Of a DNA stretch of 64,000 nt, positions 1 through 11,962 are shown one piece after another. The stretch is from G965216255 sp965216255 (GTDB taxonomy: Bacteria; Bacteroidota; Rhodothermia; Rhodothermales; Bin80). The notes beneath the pieces are model-generated. The model had not been told where the DNA came from. It was given only the letters and a program-made list of their open reading frames with translations, and made no database searches. The stretch lies in assembly GCA_965216255.1 (NCBI GenBank), contig OZ244148.1, positions 3,720,001 through 3,784,000 of the forward strand, given 5' to 3'. The first letter of the stretch is position 1; each line of letters begins with the position of its first letter. The position numbers were made by a program, and so were the translations under genes.

Positions 1-1149
1 ATGGCCGGAAGTTTGGAACGGCAACTGTTGCACGAGGATGTCGCCGGCCACGTCGCAGTCCCACATGGGTATATATCCACCTTTCCGGCTGCGATGCCGG
101 CGCCTGTTTCCGTGCGCGTATTCGAGGCAGGACATCCCGTGCCGGATGCCGCAGGGCTTCGCGCTGCCCGGCGCGCATTGGAAACGGCCTGGACCTGTGG
201 GCCGGGCGATCTTCTCGTCGTACTGGTTTCCGGCGGGGGATCTGCGCTCTGGTTTGCTCCTGCGGTGAGGCCGGAGTCGCTGCAAGAGCTGACACGGCTG
301 CTCCTGCGCTGCGGAGCCAGCATTCATGAAATAAACAGTGTCCGGAAGCATTGCTCCCGAATTAAGGGAGGCCGGCTGGCTGTGGCCGCCCATCCCGCCA
401 GCGTGCTTACGCTGGCGGTGTCGGATGTGATCGGTAACGAGCTCACCGTGATAGCCAGTGGCCCAGCCGTGGCGGATACGTCGAGCAAGCAGGATGCCTT
501 GCGCGTGGTGCGGGCCCATGGGATATGGAGTCGGCTCTCAGCCGATGTGCGGCACCTGCTTGAAGAAGGTGAGGAGACACCATCGCCTGGCGACCCTCGT
601 CTTGCAGGGGTCCAGGCGGCGCTCCTGGGCACCAATGCGCGTGCCCTACGCGCGGCGCGCGGCGCAGCGTGTGCACTCGGCTATGCGGTGCGTATTCGGA
701 GCGGCTGCCTCGCGGGTGAGGCGTGTGTGCAGGGCAAGGCTATTGCGCAGGCAGTGGCTACGGCTGCGCCCGGAACGTGCCTCCTATGGGGCGGAGAAAC
801 AACCGTTACGGTAACCGGTGACGGGGTTGGAGGGCGAAACCAGGAGCTGGCCTTGGCCGCTGCCCTGGAATTGGACGGCTCCGGAACGACGGCGCTGGTT
901 CTGAGCGGCGGCACGGACGGCGTTGACGGACCGACCGATGCCGCGGGTGCATGGGCGACGCCCGAGACCGCAGCGGAAGGTCGTGCCCGGGGGGTAGATG
1001 CTGCCGCGTTCCTGCGGAACAACGATGCCTATGGGTTTTTTAGTGCGGTCCCGGGCATATTGCGAATGGGACCTACACACACGAATGTGATGGATATCGT
1101 GGTGGGCCTCCGCGGCGTCTCTGCCCAGCCGCGTGACCCATCACTCTAG
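1..1149 (+). CDS. Glycerate 2-kinase (MOFRL family), 5' end cut by window
   Basis: Phosphorylates D-glycerate to 2-phosphoglycerate with ATP in the cytoplasm. The visible 382 residues carry the family signature LVSGGGSAL near residue 75 and the C-terminal HTNVMD motif of the MOFRL domain near residue 360. Family members are usually about 420-450 residues and the first visible residues (MAGSLE) resemble the internal stretch after the conserved GKAAxxM, so the methionine at base 1 is probably internal and the true start lies outside the window. The following DUF255 gene starts about 26 bases downstream, suggesting cotranscription. Confident in the family; the physiological substrate is inferred. 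Confidence 0.88.
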   Translation: MAGSLERQLLHEDVAGHVAVPHGYISTFPAAMPAPVSVRVFEAGHPVPDAAGLRAARRALETAWTCGPGDLLVVLVSGGGSALWFAPAVRPESLQELTRLLLRCGASIHEINSVRKHCSRIKGGRLAVAAHPASVLTLAVSDVIGNELTVIASGPAVADTSSKQDALRVVRAHGIWSRLSADVRHLLEEGEETPSPGDPRLAGVQAALLGTNARALRAARGAACALGYAVRIRSGCLAGEACVQGKAIAQAVATAAPGTCLLWGGETTVTVTGDGVGGRNQELALAAALELDGSGTTALVLSGGTDGVDGPTDAAGAWATPETAAEGRARGVDAAAFLRNNDAYGFFSAVPGILRMGPTHTNVMDIVVGLRGVSAQPRDPSL

Positions 1150-1174
1150 CCCGCGCTGCTTTCAGCACATCTAC

Positions 1175-3212
<2,038 letters not shown>

Positions 3213-3220
<8 letters not shown>

Positions 3221-4394
3221 CGTCTACATTGTCGCGGCCGCGCGCTCACCCATTGGGCGCTTCTGCGGCGCCATCAAGGACTGGTCCCCGGCAGCGCTTG
3301 CCGCCCCGATTATGCAGGCGACGGCAGCCCGGGCCAGGGTAGAGACCGGTGCATTGGACCTCATCGTGTTTGGAAATGTGCTCCGAGGCGGTCACGGCCA
3401 GCTGATACCCCGACAAGCCGCACTGAAGGCCGGAATTCCCGCTACGGTGGACGCCATGGCACTCGACATGGTGTGCGCGTCCGGGATGATGAGCGTGATC
3501 ACGGCAGCCGCACACATTCGTGCCGGAGATGCCGATCTGGTGCTGGCAGGTGGCGTGGAGTCCATGTCGAGCACGGGCTTTTATGTTTCGTCAAGGGCTC
3601 GAAACAGGTTCAGATACGTGCCCGATGCCGTACCCGAGGTAACGGACCTGCTGTTTGCGGATGGCCTCACGAATCCAATAACGGGAGATTCCATGGGGGA
3701 AGAAGTCGAACGGCTGATGCAGCACGTGGGAGTAACCCGTACCGAGTTGGACGAGGTCGCCGTAGCGTCTCACTGCCGGGCAGCCGAAGCGACACGGAAG
3801 GGTATGTTCGAGGGCCAACTCGTGCCCCTGGAGAAGAACGGTGCCGTGGTTCTGGAGCAGGACGAAGGTATCCGTGCGGACACAACGCTGGATGCGCTTA
3901 CGGAGCTGCGGACCGTGTTTCGGGCTGATGGATTACTCACGGCAGGAAACAGCAGCCAGATAAGTGACGGCGCCGCAGCGCTGCTTCTTGCGAGCGGGGA
4001 TGCCGTACGGGCGCATGGACTGCGTCCGATGGCGCGACTATTGGCCAGCGGTTGGGTGGCTGGCGAGGCGTGGCGCTTTGCCGAAGCGCCTGTGGCAGCC
4101 GTAAAGCATACGCTGCAGAAGGCGAAGATGGCTCCTCGTGACGTAGAGTTATTCGAGAACAACGAGGCCTTTGCGCTCAGCAGCATACTCTTCCATCGAG
4201 GTCTCGGTATTCCGTTTGACCGCATCAATGTGCACGGCGGGGCTATTGCGCTTGGTCACCCCATCGGTTGCTCCGGGGCGCGGATATTGGTCACGCTTCT
4301 GCACGCGCTCGAGGGGCGCGGGGCATCCTCAGGGGCGGCGGCCATATGCCACGGTACCGGAGGTGCTACGGCAGTGGCGGTGGAGCGGATGTAG
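3213..4394 (+). CDS. Thiolase (acetyl-CoA C-acyltransferase)
   Basis: 393-residue thiolase, the usual length, cleaving 3-ketoacyl-CoA or condensing two acetyl-CoA. Nucleophilic Cys88 sits in DMVCASGMMS; the C-terminal catalytic elements are NVHGGAIALGHPIG (His) and CHGTGGA (second Cys), and NEAFA precedes them. It overlaps the end of the DUF255 gene by 8 bases, so it is probably the last gene of the kinase-DUF255-thiolase operon. Sequence alone cannot separate a degradative 3-ketoacyl-CoA thiolase from a biosynthetic acetoacetyl-CoA thiolase, and no fatty-acid oxidation partners are adjacent. Confidence 0.9.
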
Positions 4395-5006
4395 GCACAG
4401 ATGCACTGCATGAAGTTCTGCTGATAGTGGCGGCAGCGAGGGCACTTTGCGTGCCGTGATGAAAATGCCCAAACTACCTGGCTCCCGCGACGCAGAAGTG
4501 GGGCCGCTCTTTGGAGATTCGCGTAAGAGCGCCTTCAGCCTCCGCATACCGGTCTTATTGCGAGCTTGCGGGTAAGGCAGGTCATGCCCTTTCGCTGTGG
4601 CTCTGCCTGTAATGGCGTGCCAGGTATCACGGGCCTTTTGCAAAACTGTGCCAGGCCTCCGCTCGCCGTCAAGGGATACTTCGCTGGTTATTCGGAGACC
4701 GGGCGCTGATTGCATGAAGGTTTCCTCCGTCGGGCAGCCTCTATTGTCGACCCAGCCATGAAATACTCGTCAACAATTATGTCGTCAACAATTATGTTGT
4801 CTACGTGGGCGTGTTATGCGAGTTTGCCGGACTCCGGCTTACCCGGTCCGGTTGCAGGAGAGACTTGGCACGCTTTTTGACTATTTATTGGCAGCGCCCC
4901 CCTATTTGCTTATGGTGTTGGATATCGGCGCCCCGCGAAATTGGTTTCGCTCCGGCTGCGAGCACTTGCGCCGGCATTGATCGATCACCTCTAGCCACCT
5001 GGCACC
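4395..5006. other. Intergenic stretch, no convincing gene; 15-bp tandem duplication
   Basis: I find no recognisable protein here. The only clear structure is an exact tandem duplication of a 15-bp unit (cgtcaacaattatgt) at 4768-4797. A 128-codon leftward reading frame across 4329-4715 overlaps the thiolase 3' end and has the skewed composition of a shadow frame. The region may hold decayed sequence, but nothing identifies its origin. Confidence 0.4.
4768..4797 (+). repeat. Two tandem copies of a 15-bp unit
   Basis: The unit cgtcaacaattatgt occurs twice back to back without mismatch, followed by a partial third start (tgtctacg). It looks like replication slippage in non-coding sequence. No dyad symmetry suggests an operator. 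Confidence 0.8.
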
Positions 5007-6351
5007 TTGATGGCCCGATCACGCAATGTCCTGTGGGCCGCATGCGGCGCGATCTGCCTGTCTCTTGGGGTGCCTTCATTACGCGCGCAGGACCGAAACC
5101 CCTCTGCGGCACCGCAGGAAGAGATGGTGGAAGGTATTGTCTGGGTTCAGTTTACCGAGGATGCGCCGCTGGCGGTTGGAGCCGGAAAGGCAGGCCTACC
5201 CGTCTTTGACCGCGTGGCAATGGCGGTAGGGGTATACGAGATCCAGAAGGCGTTTCCACTCCTGGACCGCGTTGCCGCCAAGCGGGCCATCTCGGAGACA
5301 GCCGAAAAGCTGCGCCGGGTCTATGCCGTCCGGTTCGATATTCAGTATGATCCGCGCCGTGTAGCTGCGTGGCTGCAGCGTGATCCCCACGTAGTGTACG
5401 CCGAGCCGCGCTTCAAGAAGCGGCTCCAGGTCGAGATGTAGGCACCAGGCAGGCCCGGAATGCAAACTGCTGGCCTACCGACGGTACCGGATGATTCGTT
5501 GTTCGTGGGTTCGGGATATATGAAGCGGATTCGGATGACCGATGTACGGGAAGTTGTACAGGGAGAGGACAGCGACGTGGTTATGGCGATCCCGGAGGCT
5601 AACATAAGCTGGCGCCATCCGGATATTGCAGGCAATATATGGACGAATCCGGGCGAGGTGGCTGGTAGCGGCGTGGATGATGACGAACGTAGACGATGTG
5701 CACGGCTGGAGTTTTGTAAACAATGTCCCGGACCCTACCGGACCTAAATATATTGCTAAAGTTAAGCGCGGAACTCGGGCAGCCCGCGTAGCGGAAGCGG
5801 TTACCGACAAGGGCAAAGGGATAGCGGGCACCAGCTGGAATGCCTCCTTCTTGCCACGGATTACAAGCTGTCCTCCGATTGGCCTCTTTGTTTGCTTCGA
5901 CTTTGAAGCCGTGGTTTAGGCCTCTTTGCAGGGAGCCGAAATCATAAACACGGGCTACGGCGGGTTCGGGAGTGGCCGGACCGAGGCCACGGTGTACCAG
6001 ATAGCTATTGAAGAGGGCACCCTGATGGCGGCCGCGGCAGGCAATAACATGGTTAGCCTGGATATGGCACGGGAATATCCAGCCAGTTACCGGACAGTGT
6101 TAGGCGTAGGTGGCACGATGTCGGCTTCCGACGTAAACGAATTCAATTACGGAAGAAGTGTGAATGTTTTGCGCAGGGCACGGATATTGCGGCAACCGCA
6201 GAAGAGGGGGAACACGACCGTGAGGCATCGGGCACGTCGTTTTTGGCGCCCTTGGTCTCCAGAGCTGCGGCCCTCGCAAAATCTGTTTCCTGACTTCGAT
6301 GGTTTCAGAGGTGCAAGGTGTTGTTTTTATTTGGTCTACTATTCCGTTTGA
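5007..6351 (+). pseudogene. Decayed S8 subtilase-type secreted serine protease
   Basis: The first 145 codons (5007-5441) are intact: a Sec signal peptide ending near SLRAQ, then a subtilase propeptide-like region with YDPRRVAAWLQRDPHVVYAEP. A stop follows and the homology continues in pieces: 5460-5690 (YMKRIRMTDVREVVQGED, SWRHPDIAGNIWTNPGE), 5690-5860 (DDVHGWSFVNN, GKGIAGTSWNASFLP) and 5926-6150 (IINTGYGGFGSG, MAAAAGNN). The catalytic Asp position reads MAIPEANISW where relatives have a D, and the catalytic His position reads RGTRAARVAEA where HGT is expected. The conserved residues and the frame are both lost, so this is a pseudogene. The Ser region was not found. Confidence 0.82.
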
Positions 6352-6657
6352 ACACAACAAAACCATTCTGCTGCAGGACAATAACGCTGTCCAAGAAAGC
6401 TACTCCCCGGACTCCTCCCTCAGCGGGACCGTACTCCACTGCAATGGTAGATCTACCGCCTTGTAGAGATTGATCTGCTGCCTGCCTGTGGCCGCGGGCA
6501 CTAGGTAGCGCTTGCCCGTGCCCTGGTCCCGCAATACCGACACCTCCTACGTGCCTCATCCCCGGTGCTGGAACGGATCCGGTCTCCGGCCAGCGAAAGT
6601 CGCAGCAGAACCCGGCAGGTTCAGGCAGCATAACCTCGTCCGGGTACGGCGGCATCG
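6352..6657. other. Degenerate stretch between the dead protease and the DUF4097 gene
   Basis: No intact gene. On the minus strand a frame reads VLRDQGTGKRYLVPAATGRQ followed by INLYKAVDLPLQW, which has the look of real protein but is closed by a stop at both ends within about 50 codons. I take it as a fragment of an unidentified gene. It could be a remnant of a secreted beta-propeller or glycosidase-like protein, but that is a guess. Confidence 0.3.
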
Positions 6658-7695
6658 CTACTGCGCCCGGATAACTACGGTTCCGTCAGAGGCCCGTATG
6701 TAGAGAGAAGTGCCCCCGCCGTTAAGGCGGCCTTCCACACTCTCCTTCTCGGTGCGGCCTTCAAAGGCAGGGCAGCAGTCGAGCTGTACGCTACTGCCCA
6801 AGAGCGTAAGATCAGCGGGTAGGTCCTGAGGCAGCGTCACCAGGACATCACCGTCCGACGTCTTTATCGAAACATCCCCGGGCTGCGACAGCTCCACCGT
6901 TACGTCGCCGTCAGAGGCTGTGACGGCAAGATCTCCTTCAACTCCTTCCAGTACGACGTCTCCGTCCGAGGTGTGTATTATGCTTGATGCGGACACAAGC
7001 GAGCCAACGAAAATGTCTCCATCCGATGTCTTGATGTCAGCAATCCCGCTCAGGCTGCGAATGTGGATACTACCGTCGGACGTCCGTGCCGAAACCTCTT
7101 CTGCCGTAGTTTCGCCGAGCGCCATGTCTCCATCGGAGGTTTGGGCCACTATGTTCTTGAAGTCGGCAGACTTCATCGATATGTCTCCGTCCGAGGTTCT
7201 GGCCTCAAACATGGTGCCGGAGAGAGTCCCCGCAGTTATGTCTCCATCGGAAGTTTTTAGCAGCACGTCTCCCTCAACGTCGTTTACGATGATATCTCCG
7301 TCCGATGTCTGGACGCGCATGTCCACGGATCGCGGAGCCGTCACGACGATAAGGATGTCCGGATCATCCCGAAGCAGGATCCCTGCAATATTCCGGTAGG
7401 AATCGGCCGGGCTTGCGACGTGGAGCACGCCATCTCGGAGGGCCACATCAAACTCCTTGGCCTCGAAATACTCTCGGGCCCGCGCTTCACTCTTGCCATC
7501 GACGGATATCTGCACGCGGATGCTGCCCGCCGCACCGGAAGATACTTCCACGTCCGCGTCCGAGACATCGACTCTCAGGGATGCGTGTCCGGCAATGGAG
7601 AAGGATTCGTCAAGCATGGGATGTGGTTGGGCAAGACCGACCTGCACCAGGGCAACGCATATTACGACGACGGTAGTAAGCGGCTTGGGGCGCAT
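6658..7695 (-). CDS. Exported DUF4097-type repeat protein
   Basis: 345 residues with a Sec signal peptide (hydrophobic VVVICVALVQVGLA, cleavage near AQP) and then a right-handed beta-helix-like body. From about residue 130 to 290 the short unit TSDGD(I/V) recurs about every 18-20 residues, at least nine times, as in DUF4097 putative adhesins. The C-terminus has a CC pair in QLDCCPAFEG that is not part of the repeat. The protein is probably exported or periplasmic. The gene stands alone, leftward, between two decayed regions. Function unknown; many DUF4097 proteins are encoded next to anti-sigma factors, but none is adjacent here. Confidence 0.85.
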   Translation of the reverse strand: MRPKPLTTVVVICVALVQVGLAQPHPMLDESFSIAGHASLRVDVSDADVEVSSGAAGSIRVQISVDGKSEARAREYFEAKEFDVALRDGVLHVASPADSYRNIAGILLRDDPDILIVVTAPRSVDMRVQTSDGDIIVNDVEGDVLLKTSDGDITAGTLSGTMFEARTSDGDISMKSADFKNIVAQTSDGDMALGETTAEEVSARTSDGSIHIRSLSGIADIKTSDGDIFVGSLVSASSIIHTSDGDVVLEGVEGDLAVTASDGDVTVELSQPGDVSIKTSDGDVLVTLPQDLPADLTLLGSSVQLDCCPAFEGRTEKESVEGRLNGGGTSLYIRASDGTVVIRAQ

Positions 7696-7764
7696 GGCGT
7701 TAGGGCTGGTATAGTATGGGACGTATTTCCGCTACGTATTAATCGTACGCCATGTTGCAGGCAG

Positions 7765-8112
7765 GTAAGCGTCCAGTGAACCACACCTTGCGTTGGTGAG
7801 GGGGTGGTCAGGAGATTGTTGCCTGACCAGAGGATCAAAGCCCACGATTGATGCGCAAGCCCAGACGTACGGCGGAAGAAATGTTTCCGCTGGTAGCACA
7901 GTACCTGGCGGGGAGCCAGACAGCGGAGGCCTTTTGTGCCGAGCACGGAATCTCCCATTCGCAGCTGCCTTACTGGCGGCACAAGTATGGTAAGAAGACC
8001 GCTGCATCCGAAAGCGCAGACTTCCTGGAGATAGGGGCCGCTGCTCCACCTGAGCAGCTACAGATGGAGGTGGGCTATCCGATCGGGGGGCGGCTGCGCT
8101 TCTCCCTGCCGA
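7765..8112 (+). mobile_element. IS66-family left end, truncated
   Basis: Begins with GTAAGC, typical of IS66 termini, followed about 80 bases later by the first accessory frame. The element is cut at about 8112, where IS21-family sequence in the opposite orientation begins. No tnpB or tnpC is present. Confidence 0.65.
7851..8112 (+). pseudogene. IS66 accessory protein (TnpA/orf1), 3'-truncated
   Basis: Encodes an N-terminal helix-turn-helix region characteristic of the first IS66 frame: RTAEEMFPLVAQYLAGSQ, then FCAEHGISHSQLPYWRHKYG, continuing to GGRLRFS. After about codon 85 the frame runs into antisense IS21 sequence, so the real protein ends there. I prefer ATG at 7851 over the TTG one codon earlier. 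Confidence 0.7.
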
Positions 8113-8924
8113 CTCTCGAAATCGTTGCTGCCACGAAGGATGAGCTCGTTCTTTATGGCCCGCTTCAGACGGTGGTGCCGCTGTTCAACCTTCCCGTTCT
8201 CATGTGGACTCGCCGGCTGCGTATGCCGCGAGTCCATCCCGTAGTGGCGCAGCAGTGCCTGATAGCGTTCGGTGAAGTCTTCACCGCTCTTGCGCTTCAG
8301 GTTGCGTACCGCACATCTCATCGAGTCCGTCTGATGCAGCCGGGGCGCACCTGCACAGCGCACGAGCGCATGCTGCAGGCCTTCCGAGAGCGCCTCGAAG
8401 CTCTCCGACCTGCAGACCGTGCCGGCCTCCCAATTGGAACGTGCTAGCACAAAGTGAAACAACAGATGCGCAAACGGCTCCCCCTGCATCGTTACCTCCA
8501 GTTCGTTGAGGCACGTGAAGTCGGACTGCGCACGCTCCCCGGGGGCATACTCCTGGTCGAAGTAGACCTCCTTGGGAGCTCCCTCTATGGCCTTCCACTG
8601 CTTTACGCGCCGCTGCAGCGTACGCAACTGGCCCTGCTGGAACTTGCCCGGATGTCGGCGCTACAACTCGCCAAAGAGCGCCTTCACCTCGAGGCCGGGA
8701 TTGACTTCCAGAAAAGCCCTGGCTTCATCCCACACCTCCGCGAACGGATCCTTGCGTGTGCGCCATGTGTGTGGCTTCTTTGTATCGCTCGGCAGCTTGC
8801 CCAGACGCACATATTTGCGCGCTGTAGTCTGGCACATGCTAGCCTTGGCCGCTGCCGCTGTTATCGGTACATCCTTTTTCACGACCAACTTGAAAAGAAG
8901 AAGGACCTGCTTATCGGTAACCAT
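8113..8924 (-). pseudogene. istA: IS21 transposase IstA, frameshifted and truncated
   Basis: The N-terminal frame (8661-8924) encodes a helix-turn-helix with ARKYVRLGKLPS and DPFAEVWDEARAFLEVNPG. The homology then continues in another frame from about 8640 (TLQRRVKQWKA, DQEYAPGERAQSDFT with a catalytic Asp region, SPHENGKVEQRHHRLK with the Glu region). A frameshift near 8640-8660 and loss of the C-terminus make it non-functional. Confidence 0.75.
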
Positions 8925-9032
8925 CTCGAACGTGGATTGGCTGGAACAATTCGCCCATCCACGCCCAGAAACACCTTAAGTCCCATTTTATTTTTATTTG
9001 TCGCTGCTGTCGTATCTAAATGTCGCTAAACA
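8113..9032 (-). mobile_element. IS21-family element, 3'-truncated
   Basis: Leftward element. Its 5' end is the TG terminus at 9032 (reading TGTTTAGCGACA on the minus strand), followed by short repeats of the form AGCGACA as in IS21 left ends. It carries istA only; istB and the distal end are missing because the sequence switches to IS66 at about 8112. Confidence 0.65.
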
Positions 9033-9134
9033 GCCCTGCACGGCAAGGGGAAGAAGGCCAGTGCCGCGCCGCCGGGGGTAACCGCGCGCAATAAGGAATG
9101 AAGCGTCAGAATTGCAACTGAGAGTGTTAGTGTA

Positions 9135-10115
9135 TCAGCGAGGGCGATAACGACGCTTTGATACACGAACGGCCACTACATCTGGTGTTTCTAGACGATC
9201 TTTGAGCATCTTCTTTATAATCTCTGCGGCACATTGTGCCTGAGGGACATTATTGCCAACGGTTATTTGACTACTTGTCGTCAGAATGGCTTGGCAACTA
9301 AAGGCTCTATACTGAACAAATCTACGGACTTGCCCGAGCTGAACATGCCATCCTTTTTGTGACTCCCCCTCTAGGCAAGTACCATGTACGTCTTCTGTAT
9401 CGAATGCTACTGCTCGGTATTCTTGCTCCATCTTGTAGTGGGATCGTTTGAGCAAAAACCGCTGTCCTAGAAGGAAATCACATTCTGGGATTACTGTCTT
9501 ACACACGTCACCCCAAACACCGGCTTCCATTGCCTGCGTGCGAAGACTGTCAAGATCGTTCAGCAGTTTCGAAACAGCGGCTATGTCAAGGTTCATATCG
9601 GGCTCGTCGGTGTAGATTACCCGTTGGACCATTAAGGACTTGACAAGATCTTTCGACACATGTGGGGGTAGCGTGATAGAAACGCCTCGCCCCTCATTTC
9701 CATAAAGCCGCCAGAAAAGTAAATCGTCACCCGCGTCAAGTTTCTGCTCCGCTGAGCGCCGGACGCCCACAAAACAGCCAAGGTAGGCTGAACTGTAGCG
9801 TTGCGAGATCCATGAATCCGAGCCAAACTCCTCGTTCAGCAGCCAGTAGAGAAATCGAGCGTCACTAGTGACACGACCTTCTTCGGGATCGCTCATGGCT
9901 GAGGAATCGGAAAGTCTAAGGCCGTCATCAGGAGAGTGAAGCATAGAGACTAACGCTTCAAGGGACGTATAATGCGCAAGATGCAAAGAGGCTAGAGTGC
10001 TGGTACTCGGCGCATCGTGTCCCGCTGTGCGTAGCGATTTAGCAAGTTCGCCAGCGCGGTTAGCTATTGTGTCAGCTTCGTCTCGCAACAACTTGGGTAC
10101 ACTTGAGGGACACAT
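9135..10115 (-). CDS. DUF2971-family protein, putative effector of the Ubl operon
   Basis: 326 residues. DUF2971 features are visible: AHYTSLEALVSML near residue 50, a following SDPEEG patch, LFWRLYGNEGRGVSITLP near residue 135, and KRSHYKMEQEYRAVAF near residue 225. The biochemical role of DUF2971 is not established; members often sit in phage-defence neighbourhoods. It is the last gene of a leftward four-gene operon, starting 3 bases after the JAB-E1 stop, so translation is probably coupled. The region is visibly more A+T-rich than its surroundings, a sign of transfer. That it is the effector or a modification target of the ubiquitin-like pathway is inference from position alone. Confidence 0.75.
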   Translation of the reverse strand: MCPSSVPKLLRDEADTIANRAGELAKSLRTAGHDAPSTSTLASLHLAHYTSLEALVSMLHSPDDGLRLSDSSAMSDPEEGRVTSDARFLYWLLNEEFGSDSWISQRYSSAYLGCFVGVRRSAEQKLDAGDDLLFWRLYGNEGRGVSITLPPHVSKDLVKSLMVQRVIYTDEPDMNLDIAAVSKLLNDLDSLRTQAMEAGVWGDVCKTVIPECDFLLGQRFLLKRSHYKMEQEYRAVAFDTEDVHGTCLEGESQKGWHVQLGQVRRFVQYRAFSCQAILTTSSQITVGNNVPQAQCAAEIIKKMLKDRLETPDVVAVRVSKRRYRPR

Positions 10116-10118
10116 AAG

Positions 10119-11525
10119 CTATGGTGTCCTTGGAGGACATAAGAGCCACTTGGGCTCACCTAGATTGCCTTGACACTTACGGGCGTGTACATCGCAATAA
10201 GGCCCGCACGTATTTGTAGAGGCGCGAAGTGTATTAACGCTAAGATGGTATTTCTGTTGATACACTGGAATCCACCATTCTGGGCCAATAATCAATCTTG
10301 TAAAGAGCCCGACTAGCTGTGACGCAGCAGTCAAACTAGCAGGGAATATGTTGGCCGTGCTGGGGCGTCTGTCGGCTGGCAGGGTACGAATATACTTTGG
10401 ATCTTCCAGTAGGCCTTCAAGCTCTAGGCTCAGTTGATCGGTCGTATACTGCTTTGTACATCGAAGACACCGGCTGTCTGGAGTGACTACTTGGGACACA
10501 ATGTGCCCCCTGTGTAAGCCACCATCACGGCTACGAAGAGCCACACCTGCGTCAATTGCCGGAATCAAATGGCATAATGCGAGGTGATTGATGAGATCTC
10601 GTGCGACGGGCTTATCAGCGCACGCCAAGACAACATCGCAATCGGCAAGTGCTCGAAATGCACTTGATTCGCGAAGTGACAAAGGAAGAGCGAGCAGCTC
10701 CTTGAATGGACGGGGAACCGAGCGCTCTAGATGCTCTGCCGCCACATGAACCTTGTATCGCCCGATATCCCAACGGCCTGCGTTAATGAGGCGATCAAGG
10801 TTATGTTGCTCAACACGGTCCATGTCAATGAGGACCAGACGTTGGATACCCATTCGCCCCATTGCCTCAGCAGCTAGCCCACCTACGCTACCGAGACCAA
10901 CAATTCCAACCTTCAACTGTCCTAAACGCTCTTGTCCTCTCTTTCCCCACGTCTCTATAGATCGGCGAAATCGATCCATCAACGATCCAGTCGATCCAAG
11001 GTCCAGACAATTTGGATTTGCCTGAAAGTCAAGCTTGCTGGGGGATAGAATACGGATGGAGGTACACCACCGACATTTGTATTCTTTGCCCTCTCTTATC
11101 CAGAATCGAGCACTCCATGTCCCATCTGTGCCTAGTGTTAGCCCGAGGGCGGGCAGTCCCGTGGCACGGGCCGGATTGGAGACACTGCGGCTTTCCATTA
11201 CAACATCGTCTTCGCTCATATCTTGCCAACCTGGCCCAAGGTGGTTGTGCATTACAGCCATCCCAGCCCCCTTTGACAGAGCATGAGCGCGACACCGCCG
11301 AAGAAAATCACGAGTCATTTGGACGTTGCCCTGAAGGATGCGTTCACCCTCTTCCGGCAAGAGGACTTCATCGATAATTGCAGTATGGCGATTCGTGCCA
11401 TCCGCTGGATACCAAGTAGCTAGTGCAATATCCTCTTGACACCGCCCACGATAGTGATGCTGCAGCAAGTGATTTCGAGCCACTCTTTCTACTTCAGACC
11501 GCCACGCTACCGAATAGGTCATCAT
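10119..11525 (-). CDS. JAB/JAMM peptidase fused to ThiF/E1-like adenylating domain
   Basis: 468 residues with two domains. The N-terminal part (about 1-160) is JAB-like: HNHLGPGWQDMSEDD gives the HxH...S..D zinc ligand pattern of a Ubl-processing metallopeptidase. The C-terminal part (about 195-460) is E1-like: VGIVGLGSVGGLAAEA is the nucleotide-binding glycine loop, DMDRVEQHNLDRL the acidic/arginine motif, GRYKV the following lysine, and VVLACADKPVARD the crossover region. Cysteine pairs CLRC and CGPYC look like the structural zinc site. It would release a Ubl tail and adenylate the new C-terminus. Its start overlaps the E2-like gene's stop by 4 bases (ATGA). Confidence 0.85.
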   Translation of the reverse strand: MMTYSVAWRSEVERVARNHLLQHHYRGRCQEDIALATWYPADGTNRHTAIIDEVLLPEEGERILQGNVQMTRDFLRRCRAHALSKGAGMAVMHNHLGPGWQDMSEDDVVMESRSVSNPARATGLPALGLTLGTDGTWSARFWIREGKEYKCRWCTSIRILSPSKLDFQANPNCLDLGSTGSLMDRFRRSIETWGKRGQERLGQLKVGIVGLGSVGGLAAEAMGRMGIQRLVLIDMDRVEQHNLDRLINAGRWDIGRYKVHVAAEHLERSVPRPFKELLALPLSLRESSAFRALADCDVVLACADKPVARDLINHLALCHLIPAIDAGVALRSRDGGLHRGHIVSQVVTPDSRCLRCTKQYTTDQLSLELEGLLEDPKYIRTLPADRRPSTANIFPASLTAASQLVGLFTRLIIGPEWWIPVYQQKYHLSVNTLRASTNTCGPYCDVHARKCQGNLGEPKWLLCPPRTP

Positions 11526-11926
11526 TTGGCAGATTTCCAGAATCGAGTAACTGTAGCTCTAAGCAGTTTCTTGGGATTGCGATGCGGATCTACCCAAGAC
11601 GGACCAATAGGCCGGCTTCGGGCCAGCCACAGTGTCCCATGCTCGTCATAATCTGTCTCGCATGCACCACCTTTCCCATCGTCGAAACTCCCAGTCACAT
11701 GGAACCAATGAGGGGCATATTCCGGAAATGGCTGAGCGTCACTGGCGAAACTCCACCCAACACCTTGGACTGACCCAGCGTATTTCCCAATGTGAACTGG
11801 GACTCGCGCACGCAACATGCGTCTTGAAAGCCATGTGCATATCAGCAACTCGCTGACACCTATTTCAGAGAAGGCTTCACGAAGCTGAACGAGGTTTGGT
11901 GGGAAGGAATTGGCGAGAGGTTTCAC
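11522..11926 (-). CDS. E2-like conjugating protein (bacterial type)
   Basis: 134 residues, short for a UBC fold but typical of minimal bacterial E2-like proteins found beside JAB-E1 fusions. Conserved-looking features are HWFHVTGSF, GGACETDYDEHGTLWLARS (the Cys here is the best active-site candidate, near residue 90) and a C-terminal W near FWKSAK. A second Cys in LLICTWLS is the alternative. It lies between the Ubl gene (36 bases upstream) and the JAB-E1 gene (4-base overlap). The call depends partly on this context, as the sequence alone gives only a modest match to E2 families. Confidence 0.62.
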   Translation of the reverse strand: MKPLANSFPPNLVQLREAFSEIGVSELLICTWLSRRMLRARVPVHIGKYAGSVQGVGWSFASDAQPFPEYAPHWFHVTGSFDDGKGGACETDYDEHGTLWLARSRPIGPSWVDPHRNPKKLLRATVTRFWKSAK

Positions 11927-11962
11927 CTTGTAGCTTGGTATACAGATAGCCTTGACCCGCCA

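Noticed and set aside
4768..4797. Repeat as a possible CRISPR
   Set aside because: Only two adjacent copies without spacers and no cas genes in the window.
8058..8112. Last residues of the IstA frame after about 8112
   Set aside because: They are antisense to IS66 coding sequence, so the true IstA remnant ends at the junction.
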